From positions 62,001 to 126,000 of the forward strand of contig BOKW01000002.1 in the NCBI GenBank assembly GCA_016861185.1: 64,000 nt of DNA, written 5' to 3'. The translations under genes were made by a program, and so were the position numbers. The notes under the pieces are model-generated. The model searched no databases and was not told the origin of the DNA. It saw nothing but the letters and a program-made list of their open reading frames with translations. Every line of letters starts with the position of its first letter. Positions within the stretch are counted from its first letter, which is position 1. This document shows positions 11,839-23,693 of the stretch, in pieces. Source of the DNA: Betaproteobacteria bacterium (GTDB lineage: Bacteria > Pseudomonadota > Gammaproteobacteria > Burkholderiales > Burkholderiaceae_F).

Positions 11839-12608
11839 ATGCAGACCAATCTGAAGGAAAAAATCGCGCTCGTGACGGGCGCCAGCAGCGGGCTCGGCGC
11901 GCAGTTCGCGCGCACACTGGCCGCCAACGGCGCGCAGGTCGTGCTGGCCTCGCGGCGCGTCGAGCGGCTGAAGGAGCTGCGCGCCGAGATCGAGGCCGAA
12001 GGCGGCGCCGCCGACGTCGTGCCGATGGACGTGACCGACCTCGACTCGATCGCCGCAGCGGTGGCCAAGATCGAGTCGGAGAACGGACCGATCGACATCC
12101 TGGTGAACAACTCGGGCGTGAGCACGACGCAGCGGCTGGTCGACGTGAACGCGGTCGACTTCGATTACGTGTTCGGCACCAACGTCCGCGGCGCGTTTTT
12201 CGTCGCGCAGGAAGTCGCCAAGCGCATGATCGCGCGCTCGCGCCAGCAGCAGGACTTCCGCGGCCGCATCGTCAACATCGCGTCGGTCGCCGGGCTGAAG
12301 GTCGTGCAGCAGATCGGCCTGTATTGCATGAGCAAGGCCGCGGTGGTGCAGATGACGAACGCGATGGCGCTCGAGTGGGGGCGCTACAACATCAACGTCA
12401 ACGCGATCTGCCCCGGCTACATCGAGACCGAGATCAACGCGCACACTGGCAGACCGAGGCCGGCCAGAAGCTGATCCAGATGCTGCCGCGCCGGCGCGTC
12501 GGCTCGCCCGAGGATCTCGATTCGGTGCTGCTGATGCTCGTGGCCGACGAGTCGCAGTTCATCAACGGCGCGATCGTGGCGGCCGACGACGGGCTGTCGG
12601 TGACGTGA
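11839..12608 (+). pseudogene. SDR-family oxidoreductase, interrupted by a single-base frameshift
   Basis: Short-chain dehydrogenase with the cofactor motif TGASSGLG (13-20), NNSG (90-93), catalytic S149, Y162 and K166 (YCMSK), and the CPGYIETEIN segment. The first frame runs to about residue 202 (near base 12445), then reads into a premature stop at 12472-12474. The downstream frame continues the family C-terminus (HWQTEAGQKLIQMLPRRRVG to stop 12606-12608). One inserted C in CACAC (giving CACCAC) near 12443-12448 would restore about 256 residues. Either the gene is freshly broken or the base is missing from this sequence. Substrate unknown; possibly a 3-oxoacyl-thioester, judging by the neighbours. 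Confidence 0.85.
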
Positions 12609-12651
12609 CCGCCCCCGCGCCGGAACCTCGGTTCGCGCGCGGCAGATTGGA

Positions 12652-12669
12652 CCCCGGCCTTCGCCGGGG
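12652..12669. repeat. Short GC palindrome, REP-like
   Basis: CCCCGGC (12652-12658), a four-base loop, then GCCGGGG (12663-12669), within the phrase TTGGACCCCGGCCTTCGCC. I recognise this phrase as a common extragenic repeat in many proteobacteria. It lies 43 bp after the SDR stop and could also act as a weak transcription end, but there is no T-run. Confidence 0.5.
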
Positions 12670-12688
12670 CGACGAAACACAAACGACG

Positions 12689-12805
12689 ATGAAAGAGTTC
12701 ATCTGCGAGATTCCGCTGCGCTGGGGCGACATGGACGCAACGCCACAGGCGTTCCACATGGGGCGCCTTGCGCCATGGCGTCCGGTGGGCCGATCCAAGT
12801 CATGA
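12689..12805 (+). pseudogene. Truncated 5' copy of the thioesterase gene (micro-ORF 1)
   Basis: ATG 12689 opens 38 codons whose first 17 residues (MKEFICEIPLRWGDMDA) are the thioesterase N-terminus. The frame then runs through leader sequence to TGA 12803-12805, overlapping the next ATG as ATGA. It cannot encode a functional hotdog domain. If translated, it could hand ribosomes to the next copy by re-initiation. Confidence 0.5.
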
Positions 12806-12918
12806 AAGAGTTCATCTGCGAGATTCCTCTGCGCTGGGGCGACATGGACGCAACGCCGCAGGCGTTCCACATCGTGCGCCTTGCGCCATGGCGTCCGGTG
12901 GGCCGATCCAAGTCATGA
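12802..12918 (+). pseudogene. Truncated 5' copy of the thioesterase gene (micro-ORF 2)
   Basis: Second 38-codon repeat ORF. It starts at ATG 12802 and ends at TGA 12916-12918, overlapping the start codon of the full thioesterase gene (ATGA at 12915). It again shares the first 17 residues with the enzyme and then diverges into leader-derived sequence. Confidence 0.5.
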
Positions 12919-13307
12919 AAGAGTTCATCTGCGAGATTCCTCTGCGCTGGGGCGACATGGACGCCATGGCGCACCTGAACAACGTGCAGTACTTCCGTCT
13001 GATGGAAGAGGCGCGCATCCGCTGGTTCGCGCAGTTCGGTTTTCCGACGCTGCCGAGCGGCGAGGCGCCGATCCTCGCGCATGCCGCATGCGACTTCGTC
13101 AAGGCGATGACCTACCCGGGCACCGCGATCGTCAAGCAGATCGTCACGCGAGTCGGCCGCTCGAGCGTGGAGATGTCGATCGTCATCGAGCGCAGCGACG
13201 AGCCCGGCGAGGCCTACGCGACCGGGCGCACGGTGATCGTCTGGTACGACTACCGAGCCGGACGGTCGGCGCCGTGGCCCGAGCACGTGCGCGCCGCGCT
13301 GGCCTGA
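12915..13307 (+). CDS. Acyl-CoA thioesterase, 4HBT hotdog family
   Basis: Hotdog-fold thioesterase of 130 residues, the normal length. The active-site helix motif WGDMDAMAHLNNVQYFRLME (12-31) contains the catalytic Asp of the 4-hydroxybenzoyl-CoA thioesterase/YbgC type. The start at 12915 is the third of three identical ATG contexts and the only one that reads into the complete domain. The substrate is probably a short or medium acyl-CoA. The neighbouring CoA-transferase and SDR suggest ketone-body or short-chain acyl-CoA metabolism, which is inference only. Confidence 0.9.
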   Translation: MKEFICEIPLRWGDMDAMAHLNNVQYFRLMEEARIRWFAQFGFPTLPSGEAPILAHAACDFVKAMTYPGTAIVKQIVTRVGRSSVEMSIVIERSDEPGEAYATGRTVIVWYDYRAGRSAPWPEHVRAALA

Positions 13308-13319
13308 GCCGCTGCGCCG

Positions 13320-13325
13320 TAGAAT
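13320..13325 (+). promoter_or_regulatory. Candidate -10 element (TAGAAT) for the scoAB operon
   Basis: TAGAAT followed by CGCGC, 71 bp upstream of the scoA GTG. It matches the recurrent -10 motif found before many genes in this window. No clear -35 is visible. Confidence 0.4.
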
Positions 13326-13396
13326 CGCGCTGGATTCCCGGGGACGCGGCGCACGCTCGAGTCCCGAACGCATCGCAAATCCCGTTGGAGGTGTGA

Positions 13397-14107
13397 GTGA
13401 ACAAGATCTACCCTTCGGCCTCGGCCGCACTGGCGGACGTGGTCAAGGACGGCCAGACCATCGCCGTCGGCGGCTTCGGGCTCTGCGGCATCCCCGAGGC
13501 GTTGATCGCCGCGCTGCGCGATTCGGGCGTGAAGAACCTGACTTGCGTCAGCAACAACGCCGGCGTGGACGGCTTCGGCCTCGGGCTGCTGCTCGCCACG
13601 CGCCAGATCAGGAAGATGATCTCGTCGTACGTCGGCGAGAACAAGGAGTTCGAGCGGCAGTACCTGTCGGGCGAACTGGAGCTGGAGTTCACCCCGCAGG
13701 GCACGCTCGCCGAGCGGATGCGCGCCGGCGGCGCCGGCATCCCGGCGTTTTTTACGCGCACCGGCGTGGGCACGATCGTCGCCGAAGGCAAGCCGACGAT
13801 GGTGTTCGACGGCGTCTGGGGCAACAAGGAATACGTGATGGAGCGCTCGATCCGCGCCGATGTCGCGCTCGTCAAGGCGTGGAAAGCCGACAAGCAGGGC
13901 AACCTCGTCTATCGCAGGACGGCGCGCAACTTCAATCCGGTCGTCGCGATGTGCGGCAAAGTGACGATCGCCGAGGTCGAGCAGATCGTCGAGAACGGCG
14001 CAATCGATCCGGATCACGTGCACACGCCCGGCATTTTCGTGCAGAGGCTCGTGCTGAATCCACACCCGGAAAAGCGGATCGAGAACCGTACCGTTCGCGC
14101 GAAGTGA
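13397..14107 (+). CDS. scoA: Succinyl-CoA:3-ketoacid CoA-transferase subunit A
   Basis: Alpha subunit of a family I CoA-transferase that activates acetoacetate (or a related 3-oxoacid) with CoA from succinyl-CoA. It has 236 residues. The N-terminal glycine-rich segment AVGGFGLCGIPEALI and the stretch FYTR-like FFTRTGVGT are family-typical. It starts with GTG 13397, preceded by TTGGAGGTGTGA, a clear ribosome-binding site. Subunit B follows 15 bp downstream. Confidence 0.93.
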   Translation: MNKIYPSASAALADVVKDGQTIAVGGFGLCGIPEALIAALRDSGVKNLTCVSNNAGVDGFGLGLLLATRQIRKMISSYVGENKEFERQYLSGELELEFTPQGTLAERMRAGGAGIPAFFTRTGVGTIVAEGKPTMVFDGVWGNKEYVMERSIRADVALVKAWKADKQGNLVYRRTARNFNPVVAMCGKVTIAEVEQIVENGAIDPDHVHTPGIFVQRLVLNPHPEKRIENRTVRAK

Positions 14108-14122
14108 ACTGGAGACATCGAT

Positions 14123-14773
14123 ATGGCATGGACCAGAGAAGAGATGGCCGCGCGCGCGGCGCAGGAACTGAAGGACGGCTACTACGTGAACCTCGGCATC
14201 GGACTGCCGACGCTGGTGTCGAACTACATTCCGCCCGGCATCGACGTGATGCTGCAGTCCGAGAACGGCCTGCTCGGCATCGGCCCGTTTCCGACCGAAG
14301 ACGAGATCGACCCCGACCTGATCAACGCCGGCAAGCAGCTCGTCACCGCGCTGCCGGGGTCGAGTTTCTTTTCCAGTGCGGACTCGTTCGCGATGATCCG
14401 CGGCGGCCACATCAACCTCGCGATCCTCGGCGCGATGCAGGTCAGCGAGAAGGGCGACCTCGCCAACTGGATGATCCCCGGCAAGCTGGTCAAGGGCATG
14501 GGCGGCGCGATGGACCTCGTGGCCGGGGTCGAGCGCGTCGTCGTGCTGATGGAGCACTGCGCGAAGAACGGCGAGCACAAGATCCTGCAGCAGTGCACGC
14601 TGCCGCTGACGGGCAAGGGCGTGGTCAACCGCATCATCACCGACCTCGGCGTGTTCGACGTGACAAAGGAGGGGCTGAAGGCGGTCGAGCTTGCCCCGGG
14701 CGTGACGGCGGAAGAGGTGCGCACAAAGACTGGCTGCCACGTGCAGCTTTCGCATCTGGCTGCCGCCGCCTGA
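14123..14773 (+). CDS. scoB: Succinyl-CoA:3-ketoacid CoA-transferase subunit B
   Basis: Beta subunit, 216 residues. It carries the catalytic glutamate E47 in the motif [10 protein letters not shown], which forms the covalent CoA-thioester intermediate. [17 protein letters not shown] precedes it. With scoA it makes the heteromeric enzyme used in ketone-body, acetoacetate and polyhydroxybutyrate breakdown. Confidence 0.95.
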   Translation: MAWTREEMAARAAQELKDGYYVNLGIGLPTLVSNYIPPGIDVMLQSENGLLGIGPFPTEDEIDPDLINAGKQLVTALPGSSFFSSADSFAMIRGGHINLAILGAMQVSEKGDLANWMIPGKLVKGMGGAMDLVAGVERVVVLMEHCAKNGEHKILQQCTLPLTGKGVVNRIITDLGVFDVTKEGLKAVELAPGVTAEEVRTKTGCHVQLSHLAAAA

Positions 14774-14812
14774 GCGCGCATCCTGCGTCGCGCATCGTGC
14801 TGCGCGCGACCG

Positions 14813-14904
14813 CGAAATCCCCCCGCGTGCTTCGCAGTCGGCCCCCTTTGCGAAAGGGGGCTGAACACACCTCCCCTTGGAAAGGGGGGGAAGGGGGGAT
14901 TTCG
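14813..14904. repeat. Nested palindromic repeat element
   Basis: Outer arms CGAAATCCCCCC (14813-14824) and GGGGGGATTTCG (14893-14904) are exact inverted repeats. Inside is a second hairpin, GCCCCCTTT (14841-14849) with AAAGGGGGC (14853-14861), and a third C-rich/G-rich pair near 14871-14890. It fills most of the gap between scoB and the cation exporter. The inner CCCCTTTGCGAAAGGGG core recurs at 17268-17284. A dispersed non-coding repeat that may also end transcription. Confidence 0.75.
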
Positions 14905-14990
14905 AATGCGGGAGCGAGGCATCATCCGACCGGCAGGAGCGGGTCCCGCAGCGCGCCCGCCCTCTTCGTCGTCGTCGCCCGATCCGTGCA

Positions 14991-15932
14991 ATGAGCGCGC
15001 CCAACCACTTCGGCGAACACGAGCACGGCGACAGCGCATACACGCACCAGGCGCGCCCGCACGGCGCGCAGCCGCTCGCGATCGCGGTCGGACTGACGCT
15101 CGGCTACGCGTTCATCGAACTGATCGGCGGGCTGTGGTCGGGTTCGCTCGCGCTGCTTGCCGATGCCGGGCACATGGCGACCGACTCGGCGGCACTGCTG
15201 TTCGCGCTCGCGGCCAACATCATCGCGCGCCGGCCGGTGTCGGATCGACACTCGTTCGGGCTGGCGCGCGTCGAGGTGATCGCCGCGTTCGTCAACGCGC
15301 TCGCGATGCTGGGCGTGGTCGCTTGGATCTTCTACGAGGCGATCGATCGCCTGCGCAGCCCCGTGCCGGTCAAGGGGCTCGGTGTCTTCGTGATCGCCGG
15401 CATCGGTCTGCTGATCAACGTCGCGGTGGCGTGGGCGCTGTCGAAGGACCGCGACAACGTCAACACGCGGGCTGCCTTCATCCACGTGCTGGGCGACCTG
15501 CTCGGCTCGGTCGCGGCGATCGCCGCCGGCCTGATCATCTACTTCGGCGGGCCGCTGGTCGCGGACCCGCTGCTGTCGATGTTCGTCGCCGCGCTGATCC
15601 TGCGCTCGACCTTCGGGGTGCTGCGCGAGACCACCTTCGTGCTGCTCGACAGCGTGCCGCACGGCGTCGACTACCGGAAGGTGGGGCTGTCGCTCGCGCA
15701 GATCCCGGGCGTCCTGTCGGTGCACGATCTGCACGTGTGGTCGATGGTGCCCGGTCGCAGCGCCCTGTCGGCGCACGTGCTGGTCGACGATATCGAACGC
15801 TGGCCGGTCGTGCTGCACCAGGCGCGCCACATCCTGCGGCGCGACTTCAAGATCGACCACATCACGCTGCAGCCCGAGTGGCTGCGCAAGGAACCGTCCG
15901 AAGCGGCGATCCCGCTCAGGCGATCTTCCTGA
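14991..15932 (+). CDS. Cation diffusion facilitator (zinc/cobalt/cadmium exporter)
   Basis: Inner-membrane metal/H+ antiporter of 313 residues with six helices. The metal site is visible as H61 and D65 on helix 2 (DAGHMATDSAALL) and H165 and D169 on helix 5 (HVLGDLLGS). A histidine-rich N-terminus (residues 6-24) precedes helix 1, and the cytoplasmic C-terminal domain ends in FKIDHITLQPEW, as in the ZitB/CzcD group. The ATG at 14991 gives the usual length. The 3' end overlaps the convergent DUF1624 gene by 17 bp. Confidence 0.93.
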   Translation: MSAPNHFGEHEHGDSAYTHQARPHGAQPLAIAVGLTLGYAFIELIGGLWSGSLALLADAGHMATDSAALLFALAANIIARRPVSDRHSFGLARVEVIAAFVNALAMLGVVAWIFYEAIDRLRSPVPVKGLGVFVIAGIGLLINVAVAWALSKDRDNVNTRAAFIHVLGDLLGSVAAIAAGLIIYFGGPLVADPLLSMFVAALILRSTFGVLRETTFVLLDSVPHGVDYRKVGLSLAQIPGVLSVHDLHVWSMVPGRSALSAHVLVDDIERWPVVLHQARHILRRDFKIDHITLQPEWLRKEPSEAAIPLRRSS

Positions 15933-16644
15933 CGAGCCACAGCGCCCCCATCAGCACGGGCTGGTGGACGAGGTAGACGGTCAGGCTCCAGACGCCGAGA
16001 AAGACGAGCCAGCGCGGCGGCGCTTCGTTGAGCCGGCGCAAAGCGGGCGCCAGCGCGAAGCCGTGCCGACGCCACTGCGCGCCGAGCGCGACGCCGATCA
16101 GCACGACGCCGATCCACGGGAACAGCGGCACGTAGTCCTCGGTGCGCGGCTTCATCGTCACCAGGCCGATGACGTTCAGCGGCGTCGGATTGAATGCCGC
16201 GTCCTTCACCAGCAGCCCAAGCGCGATCGCCACGCCGCCGAGCAGCAGGTTCCACGCGCCGAGCGCGACCAGCGGCCGCGCGAGCACCAGCGCCACCGCG
16301 ATGAAATGCAGGATGCCGAACCACACGTAGCGCGGCCCGAACACGAGCCACGTGCCCGCGGACACGAGCACCGCGGCACCGGCGATCTGCGCCCAGCGCG
16401 ACCAGAAGTCGCGCCACGCCGGTTTGTACGCGGTGCGCAGCACGAGACCGACTCCGAGCAGCAGCAGAAACTGCGCGACGATCGCCGTGCGCCAGCCCAC
16501 CCACGGCTGGTCGCGGGTCATCGCCAGCTTCACCCAGCCGAAGTAGTTCAGGTCGTAGATGAAGTGATAGACGATCATCTGCGCGACCGCGAAGCCGCGC
16601 AGCGCATCGATCAGCGCGAGGCGGGGAGGCTTCGGTACGGTCAT
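15916..16644 (-). CDS. DUF1624 membrane protein (heparan-alpha-glucosaminide N-acetyltransferase-like)
   Basis: Integral membrane protein of 242 residues with about seven helices. The N-terminal RLALIDALRGFAVAQMIVYH is the hallmark of the acyltransferase-3/HGSNAT-like fold, where the Asp and His near the first helix are functional. The C-terminus SLTVYLVHQPVLMGALWLVR is also typical. The substrate is unknown; members are thought to acetylate envelope glycans. It is transcribed toward the cation exporter, and the two ends overlap. Confidence 0.8.
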   Translation of the reverse strand: MTVPKPPRLALIDALRGFAVAQMIVYHFIYDLNYFGWVKLAMTRDQPWVGWRTAIVAQFLLLLGVGLVLRTAYKPAWRDFWSRWAQIAGAAVLVSAGTWLVFGPRYVWFGILHFIAVALVLARPLVALGAWNLLLGGVAIALGLLVKDAAFNPTPLNVIGLVTMKPRTEDYVPLFPWIGVVLIGVALGAQWRRHGFALAPALRRLNEAPPRWLVFLGVWSLTVYLVHQPVLMGALWLVRKIA

Positions 16645-16812
16645 CTGGCAGCGGTGTCGAGAGGGCGGGGGAATGCTACCTGCGCACGAGCCCGGGGCGA
16701 CCCCGAAGATGGACGGCTCCGGCGGCGTGGCCTATCCTCGGCGCGCGATGGCGAGGTGACCGGCAGCGGCAGTCGACCGTCGCAAGATGCAAACGGGAGT
16801 GCATGCAGTCAC

Positions 16813-17226
16813 ATGAAGAAGGGCGATTCGGCGAACGGTCGCTGCCAGTGCGGCGCGCTGCAATTCTCGGTGCGCTTTCCGACGAAATGGATGGCGCACT
16901 GCCATTGCACAATGTGCCGGCGCGCGCACGGCGCGGCGTTCGTCACGTGGGTGGGTGTCGAGGATGCGTCGTTCGAGCTGGCCGACCCGGACGGCCTGCT
17001 GCGCTGGTATGCGTCGTCGCCGGGGGCAGAGCGCGGCTTCTGCTCGCGCTGCGGCAGCATGCTGTTCTTCCGTTCGCAGCGCTGGCCGGGCGAGATCCAC
17101 GTCGTGCGCGCGAACTTCGATTCGGCGCTCGACCGCGAGCCGCAGGCGCACGTGTTCTACGACACGCGCGTGTCCTGGTTCGAAGTCAACGACGCCTTGC
17201 CGAAGCGACCGCCGCCGGCGTCTTGA
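16813..17226 (+). CDS. GFA-family zinc protein (CENP-V/GFA domain)
   Basis: Small zinc-binding protein of 137 residues related to glutathione-dependent formaldehyde-activating enzyme. Seven cysteines are placed as the family requires: C11 and C13 (CQCGALQF), C30, C32 and C35 (CHCTMCRRAHG), and C77 and C80 (FCSRCGSMLFF). Most GFA paralogs are not proven formaldehyde enzymes, so the role is open. The start at ATG 16813 places the first Cys pair at the usual distance. Confidence 0.85.
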   Translation: MKKGDSANGRCQCGALQFSVRFPTKWMAHCHCTMCRRAHGAAFVTWVGVEDASFELADPDGLLRWYASSPGAERGFCSRCGSMLFFRSQRWPGEIHVVRANFDSALDREPQAHVFYDTRVSWFEVNDALPKRPPPAS

Positions 17227-17267
17227 CGCCGCGTTTTCGTCTGCGAGCGGGGAGAAAGTCTGCCTGG

Positions 17268-17284
17268 CCCCTTTGCGAAAGGGG
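17268..17284. repeat. Palindrome CCCCTTT-GCG-AAAGGGG between convergent genes
   Basis: A seven-base-pair perfect stem with a three-base loop, located between the GFA gene (+) and an unknown gene (-). It has the same core as the repeat at 14813-14904. It could serve as a bidirectional terminator, but no long T-run is present. Confidence 0.5.
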
Positions 17285-17296
17285 ATCGGCGCGGGG

Positions 17297-17836
17297 TCAG
17301 AAAGCGGAACGCAGCAGCGTGGTCAGCTCCCCGAGGCGGCCGAGCCATTCCCGATGCCAGAGCACCATCGAAAAGCCGACCGCGACGGCGAGCGCGACGG
17401 CGAGCGGGCGACGCCACCGCTGCCACGCGCGGCGGGCGGGGCTGGGAAGTTCGCGCTCCGCGGCCGCTTCCTGCAGCTGTACCTGCATGCGCAGCGCTTC
17501 GAGCGGAATGCGCATCGTCAGGTTCAACGCGGACACGACGAGCTGCTGGGGCAGCTGGCCGCGCACTTCCTTCGCGAGGCCGAACGCAACCAGCCGCGCG
17601 GCATTGCGCGGGGCACGAACCGCATCGACGCCGGGATCGACCGCCAGGATCTCGCGCAGGGTGCGTGCGCCGTTCAGCGCCGCCAGCAGGCGCCGTTGCG
17701 GTCCGCTCAGATTGAGCTGCGGCTTTTCCAGTTCCGCCTGGCCGCGCCGGGTCCGCTCGAGGGCAACGTCGAGCGGATCGGCGGACGCCTCGCGTGGGAC
17801 GCCGAGCGCGTTGGGATCGATGGACATGGCCGGCAT
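17297..17836 (-). CDS. Uncharacterised protein with one C-terminal membrane helix
   Basis: Not recognised. It has about 179 residues from the ATG at 17836; alternatives are 17890 (197 aa) and 17827, and none has a convincing ribosome-binding site. The N-terminal half is soluble and looks like a winged-helix or PATAN-like segment (LSGPQRRLLAALNGARTLRE). The C-terminus has an Arg-rich stretch, one hydrophobic helix (PLAVALAVAVGFSMVLW) and a short tail, suggesting a cytoplasmic domain anchored to the inner membrane. It sits between a GFA protein and a divergent glycerophosphodiesterase. Confidence 0.6.
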   Translation of the reverse strand: MPAMSIDPNALGVPREASADPLDVALERTRRGQAELEKPQLNLSGPQRRLLAALNGARTLREILAVDPGVDAVRAPRNAARLVAFGLAKEVRGQLPQQLVVSALNLTMRIPLEALRMQVQLQEAAAERELPSPARRAWQRWRRPLAVALAVAVGFSMVLWHREWLGRLGELTTLLRSAF

Positions 17837-18009
17837 GGCTGTGGGTGCGGAATCGCGTGGATGATGCGCGGATCCTAGCCGCAGCGCCATAGGATGCCGA
17901 GAGGCCGAACGGATGAGGAGCTTTTTCCCGCGGTGCGTCAGAACTTGCCTTACAGGATCGACGAGGCGCGCCGCTCGGATTGACTCCGATCAAAAAGGAC
18001 GGAGGCGCG

Positions 18010-20809
<2,800 letters not shown>

Positions 20810-20839
20810 TGAGACTGCGCCTCATCCCCTCACCCCCGA

Positions 20840-20868
20840 CCCCTCTCCCGCCTGGCGGGCGAGGGGAG
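20840..20868. repeat. C-rich/G-rich palindrome between pyrG and kdsA
   Basis: CCCCTCTCCCGCC and GGCGGGCGAGGGG form a near-perfect stem around a very short loop. The phrase (CCTCACCCCCGACCCCTCTCCC) resembles a widespread extragenic repeat. It lies between two genes that are usually co-transcribed. Confidence 0.5.
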
Positions 20869-20894
20869 ATACTTGTGCTTCGCAGAGGTGTGGA

Positions 20895-21749
20895 GTGAAG
20901 CTCTGCGGTTTCGACGTCGGACTCGACCGTCCGCTGTTCCTGATCGCCGGACCGTGCGTGGTCGAAACCGAGGCGCTGGCGCTGGATACCGCCGGCAAGC
21001 TCAAGGACATCACCGCGTCTCTCGGGATTCCTTTCGTCTACAAGTCGAGCTACGACAAGGCCAACCGCAGCTCGGGCAAGAGCTTCCGCGGGCTCGGCAT
21101 CGACGAAGGCCTGCGCATCCTCGCGGAGGTCAGGAAGAAGATCGGCGTTCCGGTGCTGACCGACGTGCACGCCGAAGACGAGATCCGGGCCGCCGCGCAG
21201 GTGGTCGACGTGATCCAGACGCCGGCGTTCCTGTGCCGGCAGACCGACTTTATCCGCGCCTGCGCCGTCAGCGGCAAGCCCGTCAACATCAAGAAGGGCC
21301 AGTTCCTCGCGCCGCACGACATGAAGAACGTGATCGACAAGGCGCGCGAGGCGGCGCGCGAGGCGGGGCTGTCGGAAGACCGGTTCCTCGCCTGCGAGCG
21401 CGGCGCGAGCTTCGGCTACAACAACCTCGTGTCCGATATGCGGTCGCTCGCGATCATGCGCGAAACCGGCTGTCCGGTCGTGTTCGACGCGACGCATTCG
21501 GTGCAACTGCCGGGCGGGCAGGGCACGTCGAGCGGGGGCCAGCGCGAATTCGTGCCGGTGCTCGCGCGCGCGGCGGTCGCGGTCGGCATCGCGGGGCTGT
21601 TCATGGAGACGCACCCGGATCCGAAGAACGCGAAGTCGGACGGTCCAAACGCCGTGCCGCTGAGCCGGATGAAGGAGCTGCTCGAGACGCTGGTCGAGCT
21701 CGACCGCGTGACGAAGAAGAACGGCTTCATCGAGAGCGACTTTCACTAG
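20895..21749 (+). CDS. kdsA: 3-deoxy-D-manno-octulosonate 8-phosphate synthase
   Basis: Condenses phosphoenolpyruvate with arabinose-5-phosphate, the first committed step of Kdo for lipopolysaccharide. It has 284 residues in a single aldolase-type barrel. Recognisable stretches are [45 protein letters not shown] and [12 protein letters not shown]. It starts with GTG 20895 preceded by GAGGTGTGGA. The longer frame upstream crosses the palindromic repeat and is rejected. Confidence 0.96.
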   Translation: MKLCGFDVGLDRPLFLIAGPCVVETEALALDTAGKLKDITASLGIPFVYKSSYDKANRSSGKSFRGLGIDEGLRILAEVRKKIGVPVLTDVHAEDEIRAAAQVVDVIQTPAFLCRQTDFIRACAVSGKPVNIKKGQFLAPHDMKNVIDKAREAAREAGLSEDRFLACERGASFGYNNLVSDMRSLAIMRETGCPVVFDATHSVQLPGGQGTSSGGQREFVPVLARAAVAVGIAGLFMETHPDPKNAKSDGPNAVPLSRMKELLETLVELDRVTKKNGFIESDFH

Positions 21750-21764
21750 CCAAGGGAGGGCACC

Positions 21765-22067
21765 GTGGCCGCTGGCTACATCGTCGTCGAAATGAAGATC
21801 ACCGACCCCGAACGCTACAGGGAGTACATGGCGTTGGCGCCGGCAACGATCGCCGCCGCGGGCGGCGAGTACCTTGCGCGTGGTGGCAAGTCCGAGCCGC
21901 TCGAAGGGCAGTGGAACCCGGTGCGCCTCGCGATCCTCAAGTTCCCGAGCTATGAGCAGGCCAAGGCCTGGTACGACGGCGAGCGCTATCGACAGGTGCG
22001 CGCCAAGCGGGCCGGCGCCACCGAGTTCTTCAACATGGTCCTGGTCGAAGGCGTGCCGGCGGCCTGA
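21765..22067 (+). CDS. DUF1330 family protein
   Basis: Small ferredoxin-like-fold (dimeric alpha-beta barrel) protein of 100 residues. GYIVVEMKITDPERYREYMA and LKFPSYEQAKAWYDGERYR are typical of DUF1330. No catalytic function is established for the family. It starts with GTG 21765, 15 bp after kdsA with AGGGAGGGCACC upstream, and lies inside the kdsA-eno unit as in other Burkholderiales. Confidence 0.88.
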   Translation: MAAGYIVVEMKITDPERYREYMALAPATIAAAGGEYLARGGKSEPLEGQWNPVRLAILKFPSYEQAKAWYDGERYRQVRAKRAGATEFFNMVLVEGVPAA

Positions 22068-23378
<1,311 letters not shown>

Positions 23379-23388
23379 CCGGCTCGCG

Positions 23389-23688
23389 ATGCGGGCGCTG
23401 ACGATCGTCCTCGGCACGCTGCTGGTGGCGGTCCAATGGCCGCTGTGGTTCGGCAAGGGCGGCTGGCTGCGCGTGTGGGAACTGCAGCGCAGCCTGGAAG
23501 CGCAGCGGCAGGACAATGCGACGCTCGCCGCGCGCAACGCCGCGCTGGCGGCCGAAGTCCGCAGCCTGAAGGAGGGCCGCGAGGCGATCGAGGAACGCGC
23601 GCGCCAACAGCTCAACATGATCCGCGGCGACGAACTGTTCTTTCAGTTCGTGACGCCGCCGCAGCCGGCAGCGGCCGAGAAGAGGTAG
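23389..23688 (+). CDS. ftsB: Cell division protein FtsB
   Basis: Bitopic division protein that forms a complex with FtsL and FtsQ at the septum. It has 99 residues: one membrane helix at about 3-22 (ALTIVLGTLLVAVQWPLWFG) followed by a coiled coil (about 29-70, LQRSLEAQRQDNATLAARNA) and the conserved ARQQLNMIRGDELFFQ segment. Directly following eno is the usual position. Confidence 0.93.
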   Translation: MRALTIVLGTLLVAVQWPLWFGKGGWLRVWELQRSLEAQRQDNATLAARNAALAAEVRSLKEGREAIEERARQQLNMIRGDELFFQFVTPPQPAAAEKR

Positions 23689-23693
23689 CCCGC

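Larger units (their letters stand above)
12689..12964 (+). repeat. 113-bp tandem repeat (2.4 copies) spanning the thioesterase start
   Basis: Copy 1 is 12689-12801, copy 2 is 12802-12914 and partial copy 3 is 12915-12964. Each copy begins at an ATG and repeats the first 50 bases of the thioesterase gene followed by 63 bases of leader. Copies 2 and 3 are identical over their shared 50 bases. Copy 1 differs from copy 2 at three places (near 12708, 12745 and 12761). Each full copy carries the 10-bp palindrome CGCCATGGCG (12771-12780, 12884-12893). The same palindrome occurs in the thioesterase at 12962-12971, just after the repeat ends. This array fills nearly all of the 306-bp space between the SDR and the thioesterase. 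Confidence 0.95.

Noticed and set aside
12605..12805. Open frame beginning upstream of the first repeat copy as an independent gene
   Set aside because: Its first part is the REP-like palindrome region and its second part is repeat copy 1; there is no domain beyond the 17 shared thioesterase residues.
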